Of a stretch of 50,857 nucleotides of DNA, positions 1 through 9,739 are shown one piece after another (the first letter of the stretch is position 1; every line of letters begins with the position of its first letter). Origin of the DNA: Candidatus Methanophagaceae archaeon GoMg1 (GTDB lineage Archaea > Halobacteriota > Syntropharchaeia > Alkanophagales > Methanospirareceae). The notes under the pieces were generated by a model. It worked only from the letters and a program-made list of their open reading frames with translations. It was not told where the DNA came from and did no database searches. The translations under genes and the position numbers were made by a program. The DNA lies in contig QBUL01000186.1 in assembly GCA_013180605.1 (NCBI GenBank), positions 1-50,857 of the forward strand, in the 5' to 3' direction.

Positions 1-216
1 AAACTATTTCATCTGCTCCTAAAGTCAGCGATTTTGGAGACTTTAGTAGCAAAGCCGCCGTGAAGGGCTTTGGGGCAGAATTTAGATATTTCTATTCTCT
101 GTGGTTATTTGATTGATTTTCTCGGCTGATAGAGGAGATTAGGCTATTCTTGTCCCAATGTCAACTTCTCCAAAAGATATAGGGTGTCGTGAGTAGTGAA
201 CGCCCCGTGTGGCTAT

Positions 217-1755
217 CTATGGTCTTATCATTACATTGGCTAAAGTTACCAGGAACAATGCAAGAGTTAACCACCCTACCAATCCTTCGACCATGACAAA
301 CTTTCTATAGCGATCTACCGGATACCAATCTCCATAGCCGACAGTAGTAAATGTAACCATACTAAAATAAAAAGCATCCCAAAATGATACTCGGATACTA
401 TCTCCATCACTTTCTTTTAATCGCATGATACCATTCCCTAACCTGTAAATAAGGGCGAATACCAGAATTAATACTACACCACATATTATTGTATATTGTG
501 GTCTCACGCCATAGCCACAAGTAACCCACATGAATATGTCACCGAGCTTTGAGAAAGACCATTTTTTGTTTGCTTGACTCAGTCGCCGGTACTGGTAATA
601 AGCATCGTCAGCATCCTCAAACTGCTCCATCTCCCTGAAATTTTTTATTAGTTGGGCATATGTGGGACCATCAAAGACCAGAGAATTTTTGAGGGAACTC
701 CAATCGACTTTCATCCGATAAAAATCTGCTTCACGCAGAGAAATATGAGTAAATGAGGTATTTGAGAAAAATACTCTATTAAATTCTGTAAAATCAAATG
801 AGACACCTTTTCTAAAATTCACATCCCTGAAGTCGGCAATACCACTAAAACTCGCATCTGAGAAGTCGGCATGACCATTAAAACTCGCACCCCAAAATTT
901 GGCATCATCACTAAAACTCGCGTCCTCGAAATCCACGAAATAGGCAACATCATCAAAACTCACATCCCTGAAGTCGGCAATATCACTAAAACTCGCATCG
1001 TGGAAGTCGGCATGACCATTAAAACTCGCACCACTGAATTTGGCATCGTCACTAAAACTCGCATCTGAGAAGTCGGCATCATCACTAAAACATGCATTGT
1101 GGAAGAGGGCAACATTATTAAAATCCGCACCCCTAAATTTGGCAGCACCATTAAAATCCGCATTCCAGAACCAAGAAATTTTACTAAAACTCGCATCTGA
1201 GAAGTCGGCATATCCATCACTAAAACTTGCATCGTAGAATAAGGCAATACCACTAAAACTCGCATCTGAGAAGACGGCATTACCATTAAAATTCGCACCC
1301 CAAAATTTGGCAGCATCACTAAAACTTGCATCGTGGAAGTTGGCATAACCACCAAAACTCGCATCTGAGAAGTCGGCATTACCATTAAAACTCGCACCCC
1401 AAAAATTGGCATCGTCACTAAAATTCGCACCCCTAAAAATAGTCCTTACGCCTGAAAAGGAAGTATCCTGAAAATCAAGAGGTTTTCTAAATTGGGTATA
1501 GGAAAAATCAACTGTATTTTCAAAAACTGAGTTTATAATTGTTATTTCGCTTTCAACAATATTTTGCGGTTCTTTAAAATCAAAAAGTCCGATTATACAG
1601 ACGTTTTCAAGGTATATGTCTTCTCCGTTTTCAATTTGTTTTAAAATATCGTCAGCGTTAACTTCTGCAAGCTCTCGTGCCTGAACACCGATGGACATTA
1701 CCAAAACTACTATAACGGGCAAGAGCGCCCACAGGATCACGTTTCTTGTCTCCAT
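217..1755 (-). CDS. Pentapeptide-repeat protein with C-terminal two-TM potassium-channel-like pore (TTVGYGD) and N-terminal signal peptide
   Basis: ORF 512 aa; repeated A(D/K)FxxASF pentapeptide-like units; C-terminal FYFSMVTFTTVGYGDWYPV selectivity filter between two hydrophobic segments. Confidence 0.9.
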   Translation of the reverse strand: METRNVILWALLPVIVVLVMSIGVQARELAEVNADDILKQIENGEDIYLENVCIIGLFDFKEPQNIVESEITIINSVFENTVDFSYTQFRKPLDFQDTSFSGVRTIFRGANFSDDANFWGASFNGNADFSDASFGGYANFHDASFSDAAKFWGANFNGNAVFSDASFSGIALFYDASFSDGYADFSDASFSKISWFWNADFNGAAKFRGADFNNVALFHNACFSDDADFSDASFSDDAKFSGASFNGHADFHDASFSDIADFRDVSFDDVAYFVDFEDASFSDDAKFWGASFNGHADFSDASFSGIADFRDVNFRKGVSFDFTEFNRVFFSNTSFTHISLREADFYRMKVDWSSLKNSLVFDGPTYAQLIKNFREMEQFEDADDAYYQYRRLSQANKKWSFSKLGDIFMWVTCGYGVRPQYTIICGVVLILVFALIYRLGNGIMRLKESDGDSIRVSFWDAFYFSMVTFTTVGYGDWYPVDRYRKFVMVEGLVGWLTLALFLVTLANVMIRP

Positions 1756-1831
1756 TTATTCACCTCTATTGCTCTATAGATTTAACATTGATTTTTGCCA
1801 TTTCATTTATAACATTCTCTCTTTTATAACA

Positions 1832-1869
1832 GGTTCAGGGCTTGCGGGGACATGGGCGGAGCCCATGAC
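1832..1869. repeat. Short dispersed intergenic repeat with hairpin (cttgcggggacatgggcggagcccatg), second copy at 33969-34010
   Basis: Visual match between the two intergenic copies; internal inverted repeat atgggc..gcccat. Confidence 0.6.
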
Positions 1870-1934
1870 TAAACAAATACAGATGACCAAAATTAAAAAT
1901 TGTTTAGGATTTAGTGCTTAGGATTTAGGATTTC

Positions 1935-2558
1935 TTACCTCTTATTGGGCGTATCCTTTTCACCTCCTTTCATTATAAACCAAACCTCTATAAGTCTATT
2001 CACAGTCTTATAAAGACTTTTCAAGCCTTCTTCATCCTCTTTAACACCATCTGCACCTTTATCCTTCGACCAGAAGGTAGCACCGAGGTTTGCGCCGAAA
2101 GCTCCTCCTCCTACGGGAACCATCTCATTTATCAAATAGAAATCAGTAATAGCTCTGATTGCAAGCTCCTGCCCGCCAATACGATCTCCACCATCCGCAA
2201 CTGATGCTCCTACCTTTCCACGGAGCGCATGAGGTTTGCTCGCTGCAAATGCTCTCATTCTGTCGATAACCACTTTCGTCTGACCGCTGAGTGTTCCCTG
2301 ATAAACTGGCGTTCCAATCAAGATTGCATCTGCCCATTCGAACCCTGCGTAGACCTCATTCATCGCATCGTCGTGGATACAGCTTCCTTCTTTGATGCAG
2401 TGGTCGCAGTGGAGACAGAAGTTGAGCTTCTTACCGCGAACAGAGAAGTACCGCGTCTCAGCATTCCACTTCTCCTCTGCATACCGCAACGCTTCTTGAA
2501 TTATCCAATCGGTAGCTGCTACCCTTGGACTCCCAGAGATACCAAAAAGTTTTAGCAT
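1935..2558 (-). CDS. Iron-sulfur flavoprotein / NADPH-dependent FMN reductase family
   Basis: N-terminal GISGSPR FMN-binding motif, CxxCxxCxxxxxC cluster (CLHCDHCIKEGSC), GTPVYQGTLSGQTKVVIDR. Confidence 0.85.
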   Translation of the reverse strand: MLKLFGISGSPRVAATDWIIQEALRYAEEKWNAETRYFSVRGKKLNFCLHCDHCIKEGSCIHDDAMNEVYAGFEWADAILIGTPVYQGTLSGQTKVVIDRMRAFAASKPHALRGKVGASVADGGDRIGGQELAIRAITDFYLINEMVPVGGGAFGANLGATFWSKDKGADGVKEDEEGLKSLYKTVNRLIEVWFIMKGGEKDTPNKR

Positions 2559-2574
2559 TCGTCTATGTTTCTTT

Positions 2575-2695
2575 GGTAAAGCTTTCTTTACACTTTTTCT
2601 TTTTTACAAAAAGAAAATTTAGCCTGTGCTAAAAGAAAAACAAAATAACGTTTTTAGTCAAGGTTTTTACCGAAGGTAAAAAAAAAGTTTCTCGT
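2575..2695. repeat. A/T-rich hairpin family (cttt..aaag, cctgtgctaaaagaaaaa, ttttaccgaaggtaaaaa)
   Basis: Same motif string recurs at 33052-33134 (inverted) and 40049-40150; inverted repeat ttttaccgaaggtaaaa. Confidence 0.6.
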
Positions 2696-2749
2696 GAAAA
2701 TCTGTGTAATCTTGTGGTTATAAAATTTTATTATACATCCCGTTCCACA

Positions 2750-3970
2750 TCACATCACCTTCTCCAGACTCATATCAAACATCCTCTTCGTCTCTAGTGC
2801 AAGCGCATCCGGAAGACCCGTAATGTCCACATTCAAGAACCCGCGAATGATCACCGAAGTAGCCTCCTCCTCGCTCAAACCCCGTGCCATCAGGTATTGA
2901 ATCTCCTCTTCCGCAACCTTGCCCACCGCAGCTTCATGCGAAAGGTCGAGGTCTTTACGTGTCGCTTTGAGCTCTGGAATTGAATCTACTTCCGCGGAAT
3001 CAGAAAGCATCAAGCCCCTGCATTCGATATGCCCCTTTGCGTTTGCCGCTTCCCCAATGACATCACTACGTGCGATGACCCTCGCATTGTCGGTAGCAAT
3101 CACCCTCGATATGATCTCAGACCTGCTGCCTTCGCCCCGAAGTACAGCTCTTGACCCCGAATCAATCTTTGTGTTTCCATGAGCATATATAATTGTCTGA
3201 AAGGTTGCCCTTGCATTTCTACCCATGCAATACGCGGTTGGATACATTTGGAGCGATTTAACGGGTGTCATCAAGATGTAATTGCTGATAAATGTGCCAT
3301 CATCCTCAATCATCACAGCACTTCTTGGTCTGACTTCCATGCCACGGCTCCAGTTGTGTATCATGGTAAAAGTAATCTTCGCACCTTTCTTCACGTAAAA
3401 TTCAGAAACGCCGAGATGAAGTGCAGAATTGACCGCATGAGAGACAGAACATCCGGTAATAATATGAAGTTCCGAGTCCTCCTCGGCAATTATGATGTTG
3501 TGCACCTTCTGCCCGATTTTATCAGAGCTGATGAAGAGACAGGACTGCACAGGCATCGTTACCTTTTTGCCCGCTTCAGACCGGATAAAGTACCCCTGTG
3601 TCAGGCCTAATTCGACATTCGCGGTATATTTATCCCTATCCACGGGAACCGCCTTCCACAGATAATTTTTTAGCCACTCATGCTCCTTTAATGCATCCGT
3701 CGTGCTCATAAGCTCCAAACCAGAGTATTTCACCGTTGAAAATACCACGGAACCGTCTTGCTGTAAAAACGAACCAGACCTGTCTTCCTCAGAAGGTTCA
3801 ATACCTGCATCGAGCAGGTCTTGCTGATATTCTTCTGGAAATTCGTCCAGTGAGTTGAGGGGCTTGTGTTCTCCCCCGGTAACATATTTCTCGATCGCGA
3901 TGTCTTCGCCAAAAACCGCTTTTTTCGTCTTTGCACGCCCCGCACGCTCAATTATCTCTTCTTTATTCAT
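2750..3970 (-). CDS. sufB: SufB/SufD family Fe-S cluster assembly scaffold
   Basis: 406 aa SufBD-like sequence (SRAVLRGEGSRSEIISRVIA; EEIQYLMARGLSEEEATSVIIRGF); 4-nt overlap with sufC. Confidence 0.9.
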   Translation of the reverse strand: MNKEEIIERAGRAKTKKAVFGEDIAIEKYVTGGEHKPLNSLDEFPEEYQQDLLDAGIEPSEEDRSGSFLQQDGSVVFSTVKYSGLELMSTTDALKEHEWLKNYLWKAVPVDRDKYTANVELGLTQGYFIRSEAGKKVTMPVQSCLFISSDKIGQKVHNIIIAEEDSELHIITGCSVSHAVNSALHLGVSEFYVKKGAKITFTMIHNWSRGMEVRPRSAVMIEDDGTFISNYILMTPVKSLQMYPTAYCMGRNARATFQTIIYAHGNTKIDSGSRAVLRGEGSRSEIISRVIATDNARVIARSDVIGEAANAKGHIECRGLMLSDSAEVDSIPELKATRKDLDLSHEAAVGKVAEEEIQYLMARGLSEEEATSVIIRGFLNVDITGLPDALALETKRMFDMSLEKVM

Positions 3971-4743
3971 TCCGCACCTACCCCTTCACTGCGTTTACAT
4001 AACTCCACACATTTTTCAAAACCATTCTCCATGATGTTCTTTGTTATCTCGTCAGGCATCCCAGAACAAGCTATCCGCCCTTCAAGCATCACATGTGCAC
4101 GGTCTGCCTTTAGGTAGCGCATTATAGACCCACTATGCGTAATTATAAGCCCTGCCTTCTTTCTTTTACTTGGTCTCTTGTTTCTATCCAAAAGCTCACT
4201 CATTATCCTCCCTATGAGCTCTATGTTCTCGACATCCACACCAGAGTCTGGCTCGTCGGACATGATGAAGTCTGGAGATTGTGCGAGCAGTTGCAGTATC
4301 TCCGACCTTTTGACTTCCCCGCCTGAAAATCCGAGGTTCACATCCCGGTTCAAGAAATCAACCGAAATATTAAGCCTTTTCGCAAGCGCTATCAGGTCCT
4401 CATCTATTTTTTCCTCTTTTCTTCCCTGTGCAATATTCACCATATCGCCGAGCTTTACACCTCTTATCTCAGGCGGGTGCTGGAAGGACATACCCATTCC
4501 CAGTTTCACACATTCATTGGTCGGCAAATTGATTATATCAACGCCTTTAAACGTCATACTTCCTCTTGTGACCTTATAATTGGGAAAACCCAGGATGGTC
4601 ATCAGAAGTGTTGTTTTTCCACAGCCATTGGGCCCAAATAACACGTGCACCTCTCCTTGTTCGATATTAAGAGTTAAATCCCTTATAATTTCTTTCCCTT
4701 CCACTTCCACAGTCAAATCTTTTATTTCCAGCATCACTTCCAT
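3967..4743 (-). CDS. sufC: Fe-S cluster assembly ATPase SufC
   Basis: Walker A GPNGCGKTT, LGFSGGEVKRSEILQLL signature, DEPDSGVD; start set at MEVMLEIKDL (ORF open to 4818). Confidence 0.9.
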   Translation of the reverse strand: MEVMLEIKDLTVEVEGKEIIRDLTLNIEQGEVHVLFGPNGCGKTTLLMTILGFPNYKVTRGSMTFKGVDIINLPTNECVKLGMGMSFQHPPEIRGVKLGDMVNIAQGRKEEKIDEDLIALAKRLNISVDFLNRDVNLGFSGGEVKRSEILQLLAQSPDFIMSDEPDSGVDVENIELIGRIMSELLDRNKRPSKRKKAGLIITHSGSIMRYLKADRAHVMLEGRIACSGMPDEITKNIMENGFEKCVELCKRSEGVGAE

Positions 4744-4922
4744 TTTTTGATATCCCCCTCTTACTATTTTAAATGTTCTCCTATCTTTTAAGCTTTTCCA
4801 TTTTTCACGCCTTTGCAATTTCTCAATATCGGTTTTAGACAGATTGAACTGCAGCAGTTTCTTATTTTTTATGATTTTAACCTATCTTGAAACACAACCA
4901 GAATATTTGGATTATCCGAAAG

Positions 4923-6017
4923 TCACGTTTTAAAAAATCGAAACAAATCCTCTATCAGGTCCAGCGCTTCCGGAAGTATCACGAACACTACGTAGGCAAT
5001 AACAATCAACGCAATCATTGAGCCTATCCTCGCTAATACTTCGTGCGCGATAAAAAAGCTGTGTAAAGGGGAGCCAAACCATTGCTCAAAGTATGCAGCG
5101 CCGACTAATGCGTTTCTTAATATGTTTAATCCGTATATAACAGGAACAGAGACAAAAAAGGCTTTTACCTTTCTTCCTATTGGAGCGGTTACACCAAAAA
5201 CCACACCCGTAAAAAGAGCCATACTTTGTATCGCAGTGCAAGCTAAGATTATCTCTATCGGTTTGTAGACCTCATGAAAGGAACCGCTGGTTGAGTAAAT
5301 GCAGGACGGAGGCACGACATAAACGCCCACGTTGAGCAGATTCAGCATCATAGCGCTTATTTTAGCGGTGACAAAAATAAGTGTATCGCCAAGAAGAGCA
5401 AATTCAGAAAACGGGAAGTAAAAGGCCGCGGTTATAAGCGCAATTTTTGTTACCAAGAAAAATAAATCAATAACTTTGTAGTCCTTGTAAATGTTTAGCT
5501 TTTCATCTCCGTTTCTGGAAAAGAACTTTCTCATTTTGTGAAGATTTAGATTCTTAGCTTCTTTTCTGACAATAAACTTTTCTTCATCGGCTATTACCCA
5601 TTCATCCTCTTTTCCTTTCGTAATAAGGGCATTATCAGAAAGTGAAAATCCATTGGTTTTGAACGCTTTCTTCAAGTCTTCCGAGAAGATGCCTTTCTTC
5701 AAGTCTTCTTCAAATCTTATGTCCGTCCTAAACAAAAACAAATCCTCGTTTTCACTTGTTTTTAACAAAAAGAAAGCTAAAAGAAGTGAGAAGGCGAGAA
5801 ATATCAGCGCGAAGGACGTGCGAACGTAGTCCACCAACATTAAACAGCGCAACGTTTCGAAATAGCAGTAACCGGCAAAAGAGACCCAGCCTAAAGCGCC
5901 CACTAATTTTCCAAACCTCGATGAATAGAAAACACCATCTGGTTCTTTCCGGCGGGACAACAGCGCCAGAAGGAAAAAAGCTATTGCAATAAACGGGAGG
6001 GCGGATTGTGAAATCAT
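4923..6017 (-). CDS. Archaeosortase/exosortase family membrane protein (archaeosortase A-like)
   Basis: Multi-TM; IILACTAIQSMALFTGV with Cys, GLNILRNALV with Arg, HEVLARIGSMIAL with His: Cys/Arg/His triad of exosortase family. Confidence 0.8.
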   Translation of the reverse strand: MISQSALPFIAIAFFLLALLSRRKEPDGVFYSSRFGKLVGALGWVSFAGYCYFETLRCLMLVDYVRTSFALIFLAFSLLLAFFLLKTSENEDLFLFRTDIRFEEDLKKGIFSEDLKKAFKTNGFSLSDNALITKGKEDEWVIADEEKFIVRKEAKNLNLHKMRKFFSRNGDEKLNIYKDYKVIDLFFLVTKIALITAAFYFPFSEFALLGDTLIFVTAKISAMMLNLLNVGVYVVPPSCIYSTSGSFHEVYKPIEIILACTAIQSMALFTGVVFGVTAPIGRKVKAFFVSVPVIYGLNILRNALVGAAYFEQWFGSPLHSFFIAHEVLARIGSMIALIVIAYVVFVILPEALDLIEDLFRFFKT

Positions 6018-6040
6018 TTTAATTGTTTAGATTCAGATTC

Positions 6041-6199
6041 TTGTATATAAACCATAACTGCTACCTATTTAGGACGCAGATTTACGCGGATTTACGCAGA
6101 AAACTATTTCCTCAAATCATCAAATGCCTTACGTTTAACTTCCGGTTTAGTGCCAAAATTAAGTTTAAAATCCTGATTATCTGCGTTCATCTGCGTCCG
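6041..6199 (-). repeat. Dispersed inverted-repeat element (copy E1) ending in TATA-like promoter toward the archaeosortase gene
   Basis: aggacgcagatttacgcggatttacgcag ... ctgcgttcatctgcgtccg arms; ttgtatataaacc at gene-proximal end. Confidence 0.6.
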
Positions 6200-6235
6200 A
6201 TTATCAAAAATTATTCTTTCTTGGTTTCCATTGTT

Positions 6236-7033
6236 TTACTTTATTAAAAGATTTGGATTCGTAAGAAAAGCAAGTATTTCGGGTTGTTTAATTAGCTTGT
6301 ACATTTCCGTTTCTTTGTTCAGGTTCAGGCGCAGATTCTGATTTAGTCCAAGTTCCTTTTCTACATCCGATGGTTTCAAGAATCTAATACCCGGCACTTC
6401 CTCATAATTCGCGTTCTTTACAAACTCGCCATTTGTCAGCTCGAAATAAGCTGCACCACCCTTCATCTTTATCGGCTCGTATATTGACGAGAATGCGTTT
6501 GCAACCCAGTTTGCCATCTTTAAAGTCGCTTCAGACGGGTTTATCGTCACGTGCCCGTAATTAGGCGGGATTATAACCTTATCACCTTTCTTTGCCTTTA
6601 CTACCACTACGTCCGTTATTCGCTCAGTATCTCTTCCCTGTTCCCTGCGCTGTAAGAGATAATGCGCTTCGCCTTCCAATACTTCATACAGCTCAGGATA
6701 GGTCATCTTTGAACCGGGTAAGAACGGATGATAGTGTCCTGCAGTTTTAACGAATTCCAACCCGAGCTTATTCGGCGGGATAATGGTGAGGTCATACCTC
6801 AGCCCTTTATCTCTTATTTCCCTCTCGTCCTCCTCGTCCTTCGATACCGCCCTGAACATGTAATACAACTCCGTATCCATGTCCGCAGTCGCTAAAAAGT
6901 TCTTATCAAGCACGACTTCCTTCAGCTCTTCTAATATTCGTACTGCGGGATAAAACGTTCTTTCGCCAAATTTTAACTCGTGCCATGTCGCTTTCGGTTT
7001 CATTGTCTTCTCTATTGAAAGTGATAGCTTCAT
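6236..7033 (-). CDS. pgiA: Glucose-6-phosphate isomerase, archaeal cupin type
   Basis: Cupin motifs KTAGHYHP..YPELYEVLEGEAHYLLQ..IPPNYGHVTINP. Confidence 0.9.
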   Translation of the reverse strand: MKLSLSIEKTMKPKATWHELKFGERTFYPAVRILEELKEVVLDKNFLATADMDTELYYMFRAVSKDEEDEREIRDKGLRYDLTIIPPNKLGLEFVKTAGHYHPFLPGSKMTYPELYEVLEGEAHYLLQRREQGRDTERITDVVVVKAKKGDKVIIPPNYGHVTINPSEATLKMANWVANAFSSIYEPIKMKGGAAYFELTNGEFVKNANYEEVPGIRFLKPSDVEKELGLNQNLRLNLNKETEMYKLIKQPEILAFLTNPNLLIK

Positions 7034-7136
7034 TTTGTTTTAGATTTATCTCGCCTTAAAATAAGTTACATTTACTACTTCGTCCATATAGATTTTTTCG
7101 ATTGTTTGAATTGTCCACAGCCGCATTCTATTCGAC

Positions 7137-7400
7137 TTAGTCATCCTTATACCCTCTTAGGAGAACAGGCGTATAACTTTTGGACAGTAAGCACAGCCCC
7201 TTCCAAACGAAATCGGTATCAATCAGCATTTCTTGTAAAAAAGCGCTTTTTCGCTTATATATAGCTTTCCTCTCATCAACAATAGCATCTACTGGCGCCA
7301 TTCCAGAACAAATTTCATTTGATATGAATTGCCATTCCCTTAGATTTCTTAGTGCAGTTATCATAGAATCTCCCAGCGTATCAAACTCTTTGCGCCTCAC
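7137..7400 (-). CDS. Hypothetical protein
   Basis: 87 aa ORF, no recognised family. Confidence 0.35.
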   Translation of the reverse strand: MRRKEFDTLGDSMITALRNLREWQFISNEICSGMAPVDAIVDERKAIYKRKSAFLQEMLIDTDFVWKGLCLLSKSYTPVLLRGYKDD

Positions 7401-7438
7401 TTCACGAGTTTTAAATACTGCAAGAAATCGAAAAGGAG

Positions 7439-7672
7439 TTACCCTTCAATCTTTCCACCACCAGCCCGTACTAATTTTGGTGGTAAATTACTCCATAATT
7501 CCGAAGATGTATCTTTCCATATCCTTATGGCTTCTTTCTTGTCTTCGCACTGGCTAAACAGCTTTTTTAACTCGGAATCCCTACTTTCTCTTATTTTTGG
7601 ATGGAAAATATCCTCATACGGTGTTCTATCATTTAATTTTGCAGAGGGTATGTATGTATGTTTAAATTGCAT
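7439..7672 (-). CDS. Hypothetical protein
   Basis: 77 aa ORF just upstream of 7137-7400 on the same strand. Confidence 0.35.
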   Translation of the reverse strand: MQFKHTYIPSAKLNDRTPYEDIFHPKIRESRDSELKKLFSQCEDKKEAIRIWKDTSSELWSNLPPKLVRAGGGKIEG

Positions 7673-7778
7673 TCAATTTGAATTAAAACAACCTTCTCTA
7701 CACTTTCTTTCGTCGGAAGCGAGAAATCAAAAAGTCGAAGATTCACAGATCCTTCATCTCTGCTGGCTGTTCTTCTTC

Positions 7779-7907
7779 TCACCGCAACCACCTTATTTGC
7801 TCCAAAGCATGTTTTGCTTCAGGATACCGTGGCATTACCGCCAGCGCTTCCGTTAAAAGCCTTTTCGCTTCTTCATAATCTTTATAGATTTGATTTGCAA
7901 ACTGCAT
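7779..7907 (-). pseudogene. Possible TPR-repeat gene remnant
   Basis: Reverse-strand reading MQFANQIYKDYEEAKRLLTEALAVMPRYPEAKHALEQIRWLR* resembles the end of a TPR domain. Confidence 0.35.
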
Positions 7908-8050
7908 TTTGTCATCAATCTACTCCCGTATTTACTACCATTGCTGCATGTTCCATGATTTTTAGTATTTTAGCAAATTGTGATTGAAGGGAATAAAGGC
8001 AAAAAGTTCGTTATCGATTTATTTGTGCTAAATATAGGTATAGCAGCGTT

Positions 8051-8332
8051 ATGTGTCATTTATACGAGACTGCATGGGATAAAAACCGGTGGAATGAGTT
8101 GAAAGAGAAAAAGAAGGGTCCAAAGAGCAAATCCACGAGAACCGAAAAGTTGGAGAAGCGGGTATTGGCTATCCGATTCAAAAGTCCTGAGAAGGACATG
8201 TATGGGATAATCCACGTCACTTATTACCGATACCCGCCAGAACTCGTGCCTTTGTTCCATGGCTTAAACGAGAAACACAAAAGCAAAGGGATTAATCCAA
8301 AGATACCGTGGTTGAACAATAAAATTCTATAA
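8051..8332 (+). CDS. Hypothetical protein
   Basis: 93 aa ORF; overlaps the convergent ORF 8224-8481. Confidence 0.3.
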   Translation: MCHLYETAWDKNRWNELKEKKKGPKSKSTRTEKLEKRVLAIRFKSPEKDMYGIIHVTYYRYPPELVPLFHGLNEKHKSKGINPKIPWLNNKIL

Positions 8333-8481
8333 TTTCGTTTCAAATAATTTTCAACTTTCTCTAACCCTGTTACAAACTCATCGGGTTTCAGTTGACCCCC
8401 GTAGGATTCAATTATATGAAGATGATAAGCTCTTGAGCCAAATCGGTCTCTTAAATAGTGTGCCTTCACTTCTTCTCTCAT
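8224..8481 (-). CDS. Hypothetical protein, possibly 3'-truncated
   Basis: MREEVKAHYLRDRFGSRAYHLHIIESYGGQLKPDEF... protein-like N-terminus; C-terminus antisense to 8051-8332. Confidence 0.35.
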   Translation of the reverse strand: MREEVKAHYLRDRFGSRAYHLHIIESYGGQLKPDEFVTGLEKVENYLKRNYRILLFNHGIFGLIPLLLCFSFKPWNKGTSSGGYR

Positions 8482-8564
8482 GTTTTTTATATATTTATAT
8501 CCCTTTTTTACTTAAAAACATGAGCCCGAGATTGTTTTTACGAGGAGAGAGGTGAGTAAGTAGA

Positions 8565-9515
8565 TTGTTGAGCCATGAGTCAGGAGTAGCGATTGCCGTT
8601 CTTGTCCTAATAGGGTGTTTTGTAGCCTTTTTCTATCTGACGCGCCTTTTTGTGAGTGGTTTGGGCTCCCTTGCTAAACGATTCAACGTGCCTGAATCAG
8701 TTGTAGGTGCTTCGGTAGCCGCAATGGTAAGCAGTGCGCCAGAAATGGGGACTTCGATATTCTCGGTTGTCGAAGGGCATCCGGACATAGGTATGGGAAC
8801 GATTGTGGGCTCGGCAATCTTTAATATCTCATTATTGATTGCCATTTCGCTCTGGGTAAAAAAATGCGTGCTCGATGAGCATGTGCTCAAAAGGGATGGT
8901 GCATACTACCTCTTCGTCGTGATAGTCACGATAGTGACGATCATGGATGGTGTTTTGACACAGTGGGAGGCACTAACCTGGTTCTTGCTTTATGTGGTCT
9001 ATTTCATCTGGCTTTTCAGGGATGCGATTACGGGGAAGTTCGTTCCCAAAGAGGAGTTCAAGTATGTTCCAACAAAGAAAGCGGTTTTTTATATGGGTAT
9101 AGGAATTGGCGGTATAGCATTGAGTGCTGATATAATGGTAAGATCAACCGTCCATATTACAAATTCTTTGGGTTTATCAGAATCCCTTTTCAGCTTGATT
9201 ATCATCGCGGTAGCAACTTCAATTCCCGACCTTTTTGTGTCTGTGGAAGCAGCGCGAAATGGTATGGGGAGCTTAGCGGTTTCAAACGCAGTTGGAAGCA
9301 ATATATTCGATATTCTGGTAGGGATAGGTTTGCCTTTTAGTTTCGTAGCGGCAACGCCTGTTTATGGCAACATCGGGCTATCAGCCATCTACCTTTTAGT
9401 ATCGGTGTTCGTCTTCCTGGGCATAATTATGTTCAGAAAAAGTCTGGGCAAAAAAGAGGCGTGCGTACTGGCTGCTGTTTACCTCAGCTATCTTTTTATC
9501 GTGATTCTATGCTAA
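8565..9515 (+). CDS. Sodium/calcium exchanger (CaCA family) membrane protein
   Basis: Two alpha-repeats: SSAPEMGTSIFSVVEGHPDIGMGTIVGSAIFNI and VATSIPDLFVSVEAARNGMGSLAVSNAVGSNIFDI; TTG start. Confidence 0.9.
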   Translation: MLSHESGVAIAVLVLIGCFVAFFYLTRLFVSGLGSLAKRFNVPESVVGASVAAMVSSAPEMGTSIFSVVEGHPDIGMGTIVGSAIFNISLLIAISLWVKKCVLDEHVLKRDGAYYLFVVIVTIVTIMDGVLTQWEALTWFLLYVVYFIWLFRDAITGKFVPKEEFKYVPTKKAVFYMGIGIGGIALSADIMVRSTVHITNSLGLSESLFSLIIIAVATSIPDLFVSVEAARNGMGSLAVSNAVGSNIFDILVGIGLPFSFVAATPVYGNIGLSAIYLLVSVFVFLGIIMFRKSLGKKEACVLAAVYLSYLFIVILC

Positions 9516-9739
9516 CTCAACAAGACACTGATTTACATGGTACTAAATGGAATTATTCTATTTAAAGTACCAAGAAATGATACGGAACCGGATGGTGACT
9601 GAAAATTCGGTAGGTTATTTTCTGGCAAGCTACTAAGAACACCTGATACAGCACGACCGCTATTTCTACCAGTGCAAACCTTTTTTCTTTGAAAGAAAAG
9701 GTTTTTAGTAATGGTTTCTTTTATAAAGAAAAGATTAAA

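Noticed and set aside
871-1430. ORFs 871-1068(+), 960-1430(-) and 1040-1237(+) inside the pentapeptide gene
   Set aside because: Repetitive alternative-frame translations of the pentapeptide repeats; the main ORF explains the region.
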